A stretch of DNA of 33,104 nt from Hadarchaeum sp964343275 (GCA_964343275.1 CAYFIY010000015.1:1-33104), one strand, 5' to 3'; numbered from the stretch's first letter, positions 7,621 through 15,832 are shown. The notes: generated by a model not told the origin, from the sequence alone. Made by a program: numbers and translations.

Positions 7621-8415
7621 ATGGCGAAAATTAGTAGTCGAATAGAAAAAGGGAAAAAAAGTAGCTTCCTGCAATTAAAAAATCTCACGAAGACGTATGA
7701 AACTAGAACCGGCAGTGTTTCGGCCTTGGATGATGTTTCATTCGATGTTTCTGAAATGCAGTTTATCTCTATCCTTGGACCTAGTGGATGTGGAAAGTCC
7801 ACCCTTCTGTTTTTAATTTCCGGGCTTACTCCACCGACAAAAGGCGAAATTATTCTCAAAGGTACACACATTAAGGGACCGCCTGGGGGAATTGGTATGG
7901 TCTTCCAAAGCTCCATTTTATTTCCGTGGAGAAACGTTTGGGGAAACATCATGTACTCGGCTCAGTTATGTAAAATACCTGCTGCCAAAGCCGAAAAGAA
8001 AGCTAGCGAGCTGCTAAGGTTAACTGGGCTCGCAGGATTCGAAGAAAAGTATCCCCACGAGCTGTCGGGAGGAATGCAACAAAGAGTATCCATCTGTCGT
8101 GCATTAATAGTTGAACCGCCCCTACTGCTCATGGATGAACCCTTTGGTGCGTTAGACGCACTAACCCGAGACAAGCTCAATTTAGAGATTCAGGATATAT
8201 GGGCCAATATAAAGACGACAATTTTATTCGTGACCCACAACATTCAAGAGGCTGTGACATTGGGTGACAGAGTAATTGTCTTGAGCCCCCGGCCAGCTAG
8301 GATCGTGGAGGATCTGAAAATTGAACTCCCTAGACCTAGAACATTAAAAGGTAGAGCCACAAAAAAATTTCAAAATTATTGCACCCACCTCTATAAATCA
8401 ATTGGTTTAACTTAG
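7621..8415 (+). CDS. ABC transporter ATP-binding protein (SsuB/TauB-like)
   Basis: This 264-residue ATPase energises the importer. Motifs in order are Walker A GPSGCGKST, Q-loop GMVFQSSILFPWRNVWGN, signature LSGGMQQRVSICRAL, Walker B LLLMDEPFGALDAL and H-loop ILFVTHNIQEA. The sequence is typical of nitrate/sulfonate/taurine-type ATPases, with the PWR.NV segment common to that group. ATG at 7621 follows GGGGTGG. It completes a binding protein-permease-ATPase set. Confidence 0.93.
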   Translation: MAKISSRIEKGKKSSFLQLKNLTKTYETRTGSVSALDDVSFDVSEMQFISILGPSGCGKSTLLFLISGLTPPTKGEIILKGTHIKGPPGGIGMVFQSSILFPWRNVWGNIMYSAQLCKIPAAKAEKKASELLRLTGLAGFEEKYPHELSGGMQQRVSICRALIVEPPLLLMDEPFGALDALTRDKLNLEIQDIWANIKTTILFVTHNIQEAVTLGDRVIVLSPRPARIVEDLKIELPRPRTLKGRATKKFQNYCTHLYKSIGLT

Positions 8416-8774
8416 ATTCGGAATAACGAAGAGAACGCAGTGCTGCTTCAGAAGTCATATCACCTTAGCGTCTATATTTTCCGCATGTGAAGGAGGTGCC
8501 AGTTAAACGCGGCCAGAATAAAGAGAATAGTTGAAAAGAACAACTCCGGTAGAATTGAACAGTAGGCAAAAAAGTTATTTATTTTCCCATGAGTTAACCT
8601 TACCTTTCTTAAAATCATCATCTTTTTAAGGATCTTCGGAGTTATCTTCGTCTGTTTTGACTTTTTAGGCATTATTTTACTATCGCATTGCCGGATCGTT
8701 ACGTGAATCTTACATCATGTCGGATTCGAGTTTTTGATGTGTTTTTTGATATCGCTCTCATCAGTTCGTTTAAT
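8416..8774. other. 359-base gap between convergent genes
   Basis: This lies between the ABC ATPase (plus) and the TauE-like gene (minus). The only longer frame is on the minus strand, 8472-8672, with a lysine-rich N-terminus and one possible membrane helix; it lacks an SD and known relatives, so I do not call it a gene. No clear terminator hairpin or RNA gene is seen. Confidence 0.4.
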
Positions 8775-9548
8775 TTAAATCACTAGTTTTACTAGTATTG
8801 AAATCCCAAGCAGGATAATAACCATACCAACGATTTTTTTCATCGTTTTAGGCTGGAGGCGTTTTGTCGTGAGTGCTCCGAGCGGGATGGCAATAATTCC
8901 TCCTACCAACAATGGTAATATTACCTCTGCCCTAAGACCGCCCACGAGATAAAAAGTTGAGACCCCCACTAGTGCAACGAAAGCTCTGGTTAACAGCGAA
9001 GAACCGACCGCATCATGCGGCGAAATCCCAATTAACATAAGAACGGGGATAGCGAGAGCTCCCCATCCCAAACCCAAAGCGCCGGAGGTAAGACCCGCAA
9101 TGACGGCAATGGATACAATTGAAACTAGTACGGATTTTGATAAATCTCCGTTAGCGTTTGTTAACTTAGACTTTATACTATTTTTACGAGAGTATCTCGT
9201 GATGCTAAGTAGACCAGCAGCGATGGTAATTACACCAATAATAATTTTCAGTTCGGGGCCAGGCAAACGTGAAGAAATATTTGCTCCAAAGAAAGCGCCC
9301 AGACCGCCACCTAAAATTAAAGGGACAACGATTTTACGGTGCACATGTCCCAACTTATAGTGTGAAAGTCCACCAATGGGGGAAATTAGTACATGCAACA
9401 GCAGGCTTGAACTAATCGCAGTAACTGGATCGACTCCAAGCAAAATCAAGCCCGGAACTATCGTTGCTCCTATGATTCCTACTAGTCCACCTAGGTATCC
9501 CCCTATCATGCCTACCAGTAAAATACCAATGGTCATTTCAATGGCCAT
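8775..9548 (-). CDS. Sulfite exporter TauE/SafE family permease
   Basis: This 257-residue integral membrane protein has about eight hydrophobic helices in two similar halves, as in TauE/SafE (DUF81). Typical family elements are GGYLGGLVGIIGATIVPGLILLGVDPVTAISSSLL near the start, then LTSGALGLGWGALAIPVLMLIGISPHDAVGSSLL at the start of the second half (both shown here as motif regions, about residues 15-50 and 155-190). The family exports small sulfur compounds or organic acids. Next to a sulfonate-type ABC importer and an APS-reductase-like operon, a sulfite or sulfonate role is plausible but not shown. Confidence 0.88.
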   Translation of the reverse strand: MAIEMTIGILLVGMIGGYLGGLVGIIGATIVPGLILLGVDPVTAISSSLLLHVLISPIGGLSHYKLGHVHRKIVVPLILGGGLGAFFGANISSRLPGPELKIIIGVITIAAGLLSITRYSRKNSIKSKLTNANGDLSKSVLVSIVSIAVIAGLTSGALGLGWGALAIPVLMLIGISPHDAVGSSLLTRAFVALVGVSTFYLVGGLRAEVILPLLVGGIIAIPLGALTTKRLQPKTMKKIVGMVIILLGISILVKLVI

Positions 9549-9678
9549 TAAACAACCCTCATCTCTCTCTCAGTAAAAGTATGAATTTATGGGTTAAAAT
9601 ATTCCACTAGCCAACGCCTTTACAATATTTATCTTATAGATAAAAACGTATACTCCCCTGACAAGACTCCGACGAAGA

Positions 9679-10299
9679 CTACTTAATACTCGCTTTAAGG
9701 TTTTTCATGTATTGAATGAGCTCAGAAGCTATTTTCACGTCAACACCTTTTACAATACCATCCGGAGAATGATCGTCGTCGCCTTTTCTTCTGCCGAATC
9801 CCCAGAACCCGTGGTCGGACATCATCAAATCGAACTTTGTACTTTTCATCAACTCAAAGACTTTTTCATACCACTTCAGGACAACTTCTTTCTGTCTCAC
9901 GTGACTGGCTGTGTCTATACACCTAATGACACCTAAGAAGTGATCGCTTTCGTGTTTCTCATAGCAGTCTATGAACTCGTTCAACTCAGTTTCCCAAGCG
10001 TTTTCTTCGTCCTTCATATGGTAATCGCTGGTCGTGTATTTGCGCGAGAAAGGAGGCATGGAGACAGGAGCGGCAAATACAGTCCAATCACCGTGATTCC
10101 AAATATAATCTAGATCTGGCAGCTTGTATACCACGGGCTTCCAACTAAGTATTCCATGCTCTTGAGGCGTTAATCCAGTAAAGTAACTCGTCCATATCGT
10201 AGCAGTATGTTTAGGTTCAATGTCCACCTCAAGGTGTTTAACATCAAAATAGTCCTTCGCGATAGAGTAGTCTACCCCATCGACGCCGACAATTATCAA
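9679..10299 (-). CDS. Small alkaline-phosphatase-superfamily hydrolase (nucleotide pyrophosphatase-like)
   Basis: This compact 206-residue member of the alkaline phosphatase superfamily resembles the nucleotide pyrophosphatase/phosphodiesterase branch. Expected metal ligands and nucleophile are present: Asp7 in VGVDG, Thr32 in HTATIWTSYFTGLTP (Thr nucleophile, ten residues before Gly42 of the TG motif), Asp129 and His133 in IDTASH, Asp162-His163 in MSDHGF and His177 in DDDHSPDG. It should be a catalytically active phosphodi- or monoesterase. It starts with TTG overlapping the TGA of the reductase-like gene (TTGA), so the two are translationally linked. It is shorter than typical NPP proteins because the cap region is minimal. 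Confidence 0.8.
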   Translation of the reverse strand: MIIVGVDGVDYSIAKDYFDVKHLEVDIEPKHTATIWTSYFTGLTPQEHGILSWKPVVYKLPDLDYIWNHGDWTVFAAPVSMPPFSRKYTTSDYHMKDEENAWETELNEFIDCYEKHESDHFLGVIRCIDTASHVRQKEVVLKWYEKVFELMKSTKFDLMMSDHGFWGFGRRKGDDDHSPDGIVKGVDVKIASELIQYMKNLKASIK

Positions 10300-11192
10300 C
10301 CACTTTCGCCCCCGTGATAGCCGAGCGCCTGTAGTCTAGCCAGCATTTTCTCCTTTTGGGCTACCCTACCAGACCTCTCTATTTCGGGGGTATCCGTGAT
10401 AGCAGTGCATGGAGTGCAGCCCAAGCTCGTGTAACCTTTTGCATACACGGGACACAGAGGGACTCCGAAGTTACCAAACTGAATCTGCCGGGCTTCCGGA
10501 TAGGAAAGGAATAATGATGGCTTAACGCGACGGTGGCAAACCCATCCAGCGCCCTCCGCGTCATATGACGATAGACTACGCTCTCTTTGCTCATCCCATC
10601 TAACGGACTCTACAATGACCTTGTAGTGGTTTTGTTCGATGAAGTCCTGAAATGCGCAAGTCTTCAGCAGGTGACAGCAAGCTGGATTATCTGCAATCAT
10701 AAAGTGGTCCTTTGTCCATCCTAGCCTCAATAGTTCCCTTTGGTAACGTTCGGGGAGGTCAGCTACGTCAACCCTGTGCTGGTTATAATCCTTATCCTTA
10801 TTCTTAATTGACTTTATGACCTCGTCGCTCGCTGCCCTCTTGAGATTCAGATCCCAATCTTTTGCCAATTGATTCATCCAATCTAAAACTTCCGGGAAAG
10901 GCTCGTAGCTGGTATCTACATAGAAAACGTCCATCGGTACTCTACCACCGCATACCTCCCTTAAACACCATAATGTCAGAGTGGAGTCCTTGCCCCCAGA
11001 CCAGATGTGAGCCACGTCATGAAGATACTCTATATGTTTGGCAGGGTCGAACTTAGAAAAATCTTTTATCTCCTCCTTTTTCGGGAAGTCTCCGTACTTC
11101 CACAACGACTGTTTCAAGTTCCTTTGGATTACCTCTAAAAATGTCTTAATTGTTATGGGATCCCTTTCCGCAACTGCTGGTCTTTTTTCCAT
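10296..11192 (-). CDS. APS/PAPS reductase-like protein with 4Fe-4S signature
   Basis: This 298-residue protein of the PAPS reductase family (PF01507) has the PP-loop SGGKDST at residues 65-71. Cys172-Cys173 (PACCHLLK) and Cys259/Cys262 (YTSLGCTPCT) form the CC-X(~80)-CxxC pattern that binds a 4Fe-4S cluster in assimilatory APS reductases. The following ERSGRV resembles the conserved region after that motif. An N-terminal extension of about 60 residues precedes the nucleotide-binding core. The catalytic C-terminal ECGLH-type Cys is not seen (the tail is LGYHGGESG), so reduction by the classical thiosulfonate route is uncertain. It is the middle gene of a three-gene operon between two alkaline-phosphatase-fold hydrolases. 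Confidence 0.82.
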   Translation of the reverse strand: MEKRPAVAERDPITIKTFLEVIQRNLKQSLWKYGDFPKKEEIKDFSKFDPAKHIEYLHDVAHIWSGGKDSTLTLWCLREVCGGRVPMDVFYVDTSYEPFPEVLDWMNQLAKDWDLNLKRAASDEVIKSIKNKDKDYNQHRVDVADLPERYQRELLRLGWTKDHFMIADNPACCHLLKTCAFQDFIEQNHYKVIVESVRWDEQRERSLSSYDAEGAGWVCHRRVKPSLFLSYPEARQIQFGNFGVPLCPVYAKGYTSLGCTPCTAITDTPEIERSGRVAQKEKMLARLQALGYHGGESG

Positions 11193-11198
11193 GATGCA

Positions 11199-12548
11199 TC
11201 ACTTTTCTGTCACATAACCCAATCGCTTTAAACGTTCTTCAATAGCCCTTTTCTCTTCCGAAGGCATTTCCCTGCGCTGAATCCCTTTGGGCTCAGCCCG
11301 GTAGAGGTCGTTACATTGTTCGCGCAAAGTCTTGAGCCATTTGGGCGCGTGGAACTTTAATCTGTCAATAAGGTTCACCTGCTCCTTAGGATCTTTCTGC
11401 AGGTCAAAGAATTCTTCATACATCGAGCTGGCGTACCTTATATACTTCCAGTTTTCCTCGCGAAGGGATTGTCTTGCACCCATCCCGTACACGGACCACA
11501 CCGTTTCGGCGTAGGCTCTCTTACCATGGCCCCTTAAATTATTCGTGCTTGGCCCTAGACTCTCACCATCCATGGGTGGATTGATCTTATCCATTGGAAA
11601 TTCAACTAAGTCAAGAACGGTTGGGGTGATATCAATTGATCTCACCTGTCCCTCAACGACCTTTCCACTAGAATTTTCCGGAAAATTTGGTGCTTTAATT
11701 ATTAATGGGACCTTGAGGTCTACATCATAGAGACTGGAATGAGTATTACTAAGGTCACCCACGTCTACAGGATCATATATGTAGTCGCCAAGAGGCCAGC
11801 ATTCTTCCCTAAGACTAGTCCCATGATCACCAGTGACAATGATAAGTGCATCGTCATAGAGTTTCATATCTTTCAGATTATCAATCACACTACCAATGAC
11901 CTCACTGTCGGCCAACTTTATTTTCGCGTCATAATATGCGTTCTCAGGGTACTCATCCTTTTTAATTCGACCCGATCTTACAAGGTATTCCTCTGATCCA
12001 GTATGTGTTTCATAAAACTGGTTGTAGAGGTAAAAATTACCATCCTTGTTTTTTCTCAGAAAATCGACGTTCTCATCAACGTACCTCTTCCCAACGGGTT
12101 TGGCACGGAACCTATCATCGACATCTACGCCAAGGGCCCGCCAATGCTCAACACCATCGCCCCAAGTGTCTGGGGCGTTAGGATCGGTGGGCTCTATAAA
12201 TGTATCGAACCCGTTATTCATTCCAATTCCCGACCCCGCGACGCTTTGACTCATACAACCTTGAGTCTTGAAACCAGCGTTACGGAGGTAGTCCTGGAGA
12301 AGAGGCGCCGTGACCAAATGGTAGGGGTCCCTTACTCCAGTATGGGGGCCCATCATTCCTGTCCATAAGATTGGCGTTGCAGCCCCAGTATAGGAGCTGC
12401 CAGATATGGTCGTCTTGAAGACAACACCATCATTTGCGATTTCATCAATGTTCTTCTGCCCACGGTGGTAACCATACGCAGACAAGTGATCCGGTCTTAC
12501 TTCATCGAATTGAAAGATGTAAACACATTTCGGCTTTTTTTGACTCAA
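11199..12548 (-). CDS. Sulfatase-fold hydrolase with Thr in place of the formylglycine residue
   Basis: This 449-residue protein has the sulfatase/alkaline phosphatase fold: FQFDEVRPDHLSAYGY at the N-terminus (Asp15, Asp20), His182 in ETHTG, VTGDHGTS with Asp241-His242, and a C-terminal sulfatase-type subdomain (NWKYIRY...FDLQKDPKEQVNL). True sulfatases carry Cys or Ser in C/S-x-P-x-R, ten residues before the Gly of a TG motif. Here the aligned residue is Thr54 in SYTGAATPILWTG, and Pro and Arg are missing. A phosphatase or phosphodiesterase activity is therefore more likely than sulfate ester hydrolysis. The start is TTG at 12548 behind AGGAGGG. It is the first gene of the operon with the reductase-like protein, six bases apart. 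Confidence 0.85.
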   Translation of the reverse strand: MSQKKPKCVYIFQFDEVRPDHLSAYGYHRGQKNIDEIANDGVVFKTTISGSSYTGAATPILWTGMMGPHTGVRDPYHLVTAPLLQDYLRNAGFKTQGCMSQSVAGSGIGMNNGFDTFIEPTDPNAPDTWGDGVEHWRALGVDVDDRFRAKPVGKRYVDENVDFLRKNKDGNFYLYNQFYETHTGSEEYLVRSGRIKKDEYPENAYYDAKIKLADSEVIGSVIDNLKDMKLYDDALIIVTGDHGTSLREECWPLGDYIYDPVDVGDLSNTHSSLYDVDLKVPLIIKAPNFPENSSGKVVEGQVRSIDITPTVLDLVEFPMDKINPPMDGESLGPSTNNLRGHGKRAYAETVWSVYGMGARQSLREENWKYIRYASSMYEEFFDLQKDPKEQVNLIDRLKFHAPKWLKTLREQCNDLYRAEPKGIQRREMPSEEKRAIEERLKRLGYVTEK

Positions 12549-12553
12549 TCCAA

Positions 12554-12604
12554 TCCCTCCTATTTCACGTTGATAATTAAATAGGACTATTTGTTTTTAT
12601 TTGT
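12554..12604 (-). promoter_or_regulatory. Promoter and SD of the three-gene hydrolase/reductase operon
   Basis: On the minus strand an A/T-rich TATA-like box (ATAAAAAC, about 12592-12602) lies about 20 bases ahead of AGGAGGGA (12553-12561), which precedes the TTG start at 12548. This decides the unusual start codon. Confidence 0.5.
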
Positions 12605-12783
12605 TTCCCTGATCCATGTTAATATTGTTTGTATCATACACTACGATGGCGGTTTCTCGCGACGCTCCGACATTCCTCTCGGTCGTGCTGTCTGTTTATG
12701 ATTTCAATTTTAGTACAACGCCGATAGAAAGAATCTTTTTATTGGAAATCAAAATTTATGGTTTGTGTAAATAGCTGATCTGG

Positions 12784-13344
12784 ATGCCGTCATTCAAAAA
12801 AATTACAGAAATGCTGATAAAACGTGCGAAAGAAAAAGGTGCAAGCTCTGTCAAACTTATCCAAGCAAGAGACGTTTTTGTGGAAGATTACGTGAGGCTA
12901 AAATGCCAATATGGGTGCAAAAAATTCGCGAGATATTTTACCTGTCCGCCATATTCACCAACATCTGATGAGACTAGGAAGACGCTGAAAAACTATAGTC
13001 AGGGTCTATTGATCGAGTTCAGTGGTTTGATTGATCACGATGAACAAGTAAAATTTCATGAGGGAATGTCCCAGCTGGAAAGAGAAGCCTTTTTAAATGG
13101 TTTGCATAAGGCCTTTGTTTATTTATCGGGTCCTTGCCAATTTTGTGAAATCTGCCCGGCAGAAAGTATTGAAAATCGAAATGAATTCAGCAAAAAAGAT
13201 TATAAAAATCCATTGAAGGCCAGACCATCCCTGGAAGCATGCGAAATCGATGTATTCAAAATGGTAAGAAAAGCTGGATTTAAAATAGACGTCGTGAAAG
13301 AAGGGGAATGTTATAAAATATTTGGATTATTGCTGCTAAAGTGA
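12784..13344 (+). CDS. DUF2284 metal-binding protein
   Basis: This 186-residue cytosolic protein is a DUF2284 (PF10050) predicted metal-binding protein. Cysteines are at 41 and 45 (CQYGCKKFAR), 54 (YFTCPPYSPT), 118, 121 and 124 (GPCQFCEICP) and 153, resembling a 4Fe-4S-binding set. The biochemical role of the family is not established. A TATA-like AATTTATGG about 30 bases before the ATG and the lack of an SD suggest a leaderless transcript. It diverges from the hydrolase/reductase operon across a 235-base gap. Confidence 0.85.
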   Translation: MPSFKKITEMLIKRAKEKGASSVKLIQARDVFVEDYVRLKCQYGCKKFARYFTCPPYSPTSDETRKTLKNYSQGLLIEFSGLIDHDEQVKFHEGMSQLEREAFLNGLHKAFVYLSGPCQFCEICPAESIENRNEFSKKDYKNPLKARPSLEACEIDVFKMVRKAGFKIDVVKEGECYKIFGLLLLK

Positions 13345-13445
13345 AAGAAAAAACTAAAAAGTTAAATTAATTTATAAAAAAAATGATTCAATGCATTTAT
13401 AAAAAGTTTACTCAGACTATTTTAACTAACAGTCCGAAACAGTTC

Positions 13446-13464
13446 ATTACTCTCAAAGAGTAAT
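13446..13464. other. Hairpin between convergent genes
   Basis: ATTACTCT-CAA-AGAGTAAT is a perfect 8-bp stem with a 3-base loop between the DUF2284 gene and the MFS gene. It may help terminate either transcript; T-runs on both sides are weak. Confidence 0.4.
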
Positions 13465-13548
13465 AAAAAGACCAATTGGAACCTGTAATATGTTCTCTTG
13501 TTACCTATCGAGAAAAAGGATGTTATAGTCTCCTATAATTTATCGACT

Positions 13549-14937
13549 TCAAGAGTCGGTCGAACACTCCCGTAGCCTGCCCCTCGAAAGGGATACACAC
13601 ATCCCTAGAAAACAGAGGGCAGCAAAAATAATGAAGGATATATTCACGCTGCTCAGGAAAAGTGGGTAGTATTCAGGCGTGATCTGAACCCTACCGATTA
13701 AAATCGCAAACACCAGCGTCGCGATCCCCATGCTCACCATCTGCCCCATTAGACGCATGGTCCCGACCATCCCAGAAGCCACCCCGTAAAACTTTCTCTC
13801 CACCGAACACATGATTGCATTCATGTTGGGGGACGAGAAAAGAGCAAAACCAAAACCTATCAGAACTAGGATGCCCACGACGTACTCCAGGGTCGTCTGG
13901 CTGTTTAAGAGAGCAAACATGAACAACGCCACAGCCGTCAGCGCCATCCCTATCGAGGAGATCATCCGTGGTTCCACCCTGTCAGACAACCTGCCGGCAA
14001 ATGGGGAAGAGATGGCCATCACGATAGGCTGGGCCACCAAAACCAGGCCCGCGTCCTGAGGATTGAGACCTTTTATTTGCTGTAAGTACAGGCTAATAAG
14101 GAAGACCACTGCAAACGTGGCGCTGTAGCTGATCAGCGCAGCCATGTTTGAAAAGAGAAACACCCTATTGTTCCTGAAGAGACTGATGTTCAAAACTGGT
14201 GTTCTCGCCCTGATTTCCCACCAGATAAACCCCAACATCCCCAGAACGCCGACAGAAGTCAGCAAGATACCAGACGTCTCCGGCAAGATGGAAAAGCCAT
14301 ACATCAGCGCTACCAGTGCCAATCCGTAGAAGAAGGATCCCGTTAAATCTAATTTTTCCCCTTTCGCCTCGGCCCACTCCCCCTTCAATTTCCAGAAGAC
14401 CATGGCGAGTATCAACAAACCGATGGGGACAATTAGGAGGAAGATACTCCTCCAGCCAAAATTCTGGGTCAGGACGCCCCCCAGAAATGGACCGAGTGAG
14501 AGACCGATATAGGCGGCCGCGGTTTCTATGCCCATGGCCTTGCCCCTCTCACCCAAGGGAAATACGGACGTCAGAATGGCCAAGGAGGTGCCGAATACCA
14601 TGGCGCTTCCGAGTCCCTGAAAAATTCTAAAGATGATGAATACTGTGCCGGAATTGGAGAGCACCGAGAGAAAAGAAGAGATTATAAGGACGATAATGCC
14701 ATAAATGAAAATTTTCTTTCTCCCGTAGATGTCCGCTATCCTTCCAAATGGAACCAAAAATACCGCCGCCGCCAAAAAGAATGAGGTCGCGATCCAAGCC
14801 AGAAGTACCACATCCATGGCAAATTCGCTGCCAATCGATGGAATGGCAACAGTGACGGCCGATGAGAGGTAGGGAATGAGAAAAGCAGCTGTTATGATGA
14901 TAAGCAACGCAAACTTTTTGTTCAACACGTCTTCCAT
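13549..14937 (-). CDS. MFS transporter, DHA2 (EmrB/QacA)-like
   Basis: This 462-residue membrane protein is rich in hydrophobic helices, consistent with about 14 transmembrane segments. It carries motif A after helix 2 (GRIADIYGRKK) and motif C in helix 5 (GLSLGPFLGGVLTQNFGWRSIF), typical of proton-driven drug exporters of the DHA2 group. A second motif-A-like segment GRLSDRVEPR lies mid-protein. The substrate is unknown. AAGGATGAC precedes the ATG. It is transcribed alone. Confidence 0.88.
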   Translation of the reverse strand: MEDVLNKKFALLIIITAAFLIPYLSSAVTVAIPSIGSEFAMDVVLLAWIATSFFLAAAVFLVPFGRIADIYGRKKIFIYGIIVLIISSFLSVLSNSGTVFIIFRIFQGLGSAMVFGTSLAILTSVFPLGERGKAMGIETAAAYIGLSLGPFLGGVLTQNFGWRSIFLLIVPIGLLILAMVFWKLKGEWAEAKGEKLDLTGSFFYGLALVALMYGFSILPETSGILLTSVGVLGMLGFIWWEIRARTPVLNISLFRNNRVFLFSNMAALISYSATFAVVFLISLYLQQIKGLNPQDAGLVLVAQPIVMAISSPFAGRLSDRVEPRMISSIGMALTAVALFMFALLNSQTTLEYVVGILVLIGFGFALFSSPNMNAIMCSVERKFYGVASGMVGTMRLMGQMVSMGIATLVFAILIGRVQITPEYYPLFLSSVNISFIIFAALCFLGMCVSLSRGRLRECSTDS

Positions 14938-15221
14938 GTCATCCTTTTTTCTATAGACTTTGGAACATAATTAAGATGCATATTTCAATGATAAATTAGG
15001 GTATTTATTGTTGCAGTTGTAGTAATGAGAGTTCACCATATCACCTCCCCATCGTTTTCGAGTCTTGTGTCTTAACTTTAGTTTCTAGCTGTCCGAGTAC
15101 CTCCGAGTCCACCATTTCTTTTATCGATCCATGATGAGCAATTCCGGAATAAAACCTCTGGTGATTACGAAAACTGTTTTGACAAAGATGATTTTAGGCT
15201 AGGAGCTAATGATAAACTTGT
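14938..15221. other. Intergenic region before tRNA-Glu
   Basis: This holds the AT-rich promoter area of the MFS gene and, at 15074-15083, an exact copy of AACTTTAGTT, a box that recurs in the repeat-rich flanks. No gene is seen. Confidence 0.35.
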
Positions 15222-15311
15222 GCCCCGGTAGTGTAGGCCGGCCAATCATACGGCCCTTTCGAGCGATGGCGATGAAAGGCTGCGACGCGGGTTCGAATCC
15301 CGCCCGGGGCA
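15222..15311 (+). tRNA. tRNA-Glu (UUC) with anticodon-loop intron
   Basis: Acceptor GCCCCGG pairs with CCGGGGC, and the T-arm is GCGGG-TTCGAAT-CCCGC. The anticodon stem is CGGCC/GGCTG with loop CTTTCG|A, anticodon TTC. A 15-base intron at 15262-15276 (AGCGATGGCGATGAA) sits at the canonical 37/38 site; exon CCTTTC can pair with GAAAGG across it, as expected for a splicing fold. CCA is encoded at 15312-15314. Confidence 0.9.
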
Positions 15312-15487
15312 CCAGATTATATTTAATTTATGGCTTGCCCCAGATTTATTACCAGTTTCTTAACTGCCGAACAAATTATAGATAACAAAGACCGAAGCTT
15401 GCTCGACCATTAGTAGTAACCTATTAATCAACTTTGATATGAGTATAATGTGAAGTTATCAGATTTATACACGGTTAAGGTGGCTAA

Positions 15488-15679
15488 ATGGTGGATTGTT
15501 CCTCTTGTGGAAGAACTCTGGAACCGCCCATTATCAGGTGCGCAAGTTGCGAGACCGAGATACACCGAGATTGTTCTAAGCGCACCATGGGAAAAGCCCA
15601 CTGTAAGAACTGCTATAAAAAAGCTAAAAAAATATCGCGTTACGAGCGGATGGCGCAACGAGATGCTCTTGGCGGTTAG
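15488..15679 (+). CDS. RING/PHD-like zinc-finger mini-protein
   Basis: This 63-residue protein is almost entirely a metal-binding unit. Potential ligands are Cys4, Cys7, Cys18, Cys21, His26, Cys29, Cys39 and Cys42. That order (C4HC3) is the cross-brace arrangement of PHD and RING-CH fingers; prokaryotic RING-like families with similar spacing exist. A basic helix follows (YKKAKKISRYERMAQRDA). AAGGTGG just upstream of ATG 15488 supports the start. It sits alone between tRNA-Glu and tRNA-Leu. Function is unknown; protein or nucleic-acid binding is inference. A longer overlapping frame (15450-15716) lacks such features and is rejected. Confidence 0.75.
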   Translation: MVDCSSCGRTLEPPIIRCASCETEIHRDCSKRTMGKAHCKNCYKKAKKISRYERMAQRDALGG

Positions 15680-15725
15680 AATCTTGAAACGAGCAGTTTT
15701 ATCCACTAAGGATTAGATTTTTTGG

Positions 15726-15810
15726 GCGGGGGTAGCCAAGCCAGGTCAAAGGCGCCAGATTTAGGGTCTGGTCCCGCAGGGGTTCGGGGGTTCGAATCCC
15801 CTCCCCCGCA
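15726..15810 (+). tRNA. tRNA-Leu (UAG)
   Basis: Acceptor GCGGGGG/CCCCCGC, anticodon stem CCAGA/TCTGG with loop TTTAGGG (anticodon TAG), and a long variable arm with CCC/GGG stem, all as in Leu tRNAs. T-arm GGGGG-TTCGAAT-CCCCT. No intron; CCA is not encoded. Confidence 0.92.
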
Positions 15811-15832
15811 CCTTAATTAATTCAGCTGCAAT

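Noticed and set aside
8472..8672. 66-codon minus-strand frame with a possible membrane helix
   Set aside because: No SD or well-placed promoter, and no family resemblance.
9679..12548. DNA phosphorothioation (Dnd-like) system based on the PAPS-reductase-family protein
   Set aside because: No cysteine desulfurase, DndB/D/E or restriction genes are present, and the reductase carries the APS-reductase CC...CxxC signature with hydrolase partners instead.
15450..15716. 88-codon frame overlapping the zinc-finger gene
   Set aside because: The overlapping frame with eight ordered Cys/His ligands and an SD is clearly the gene.
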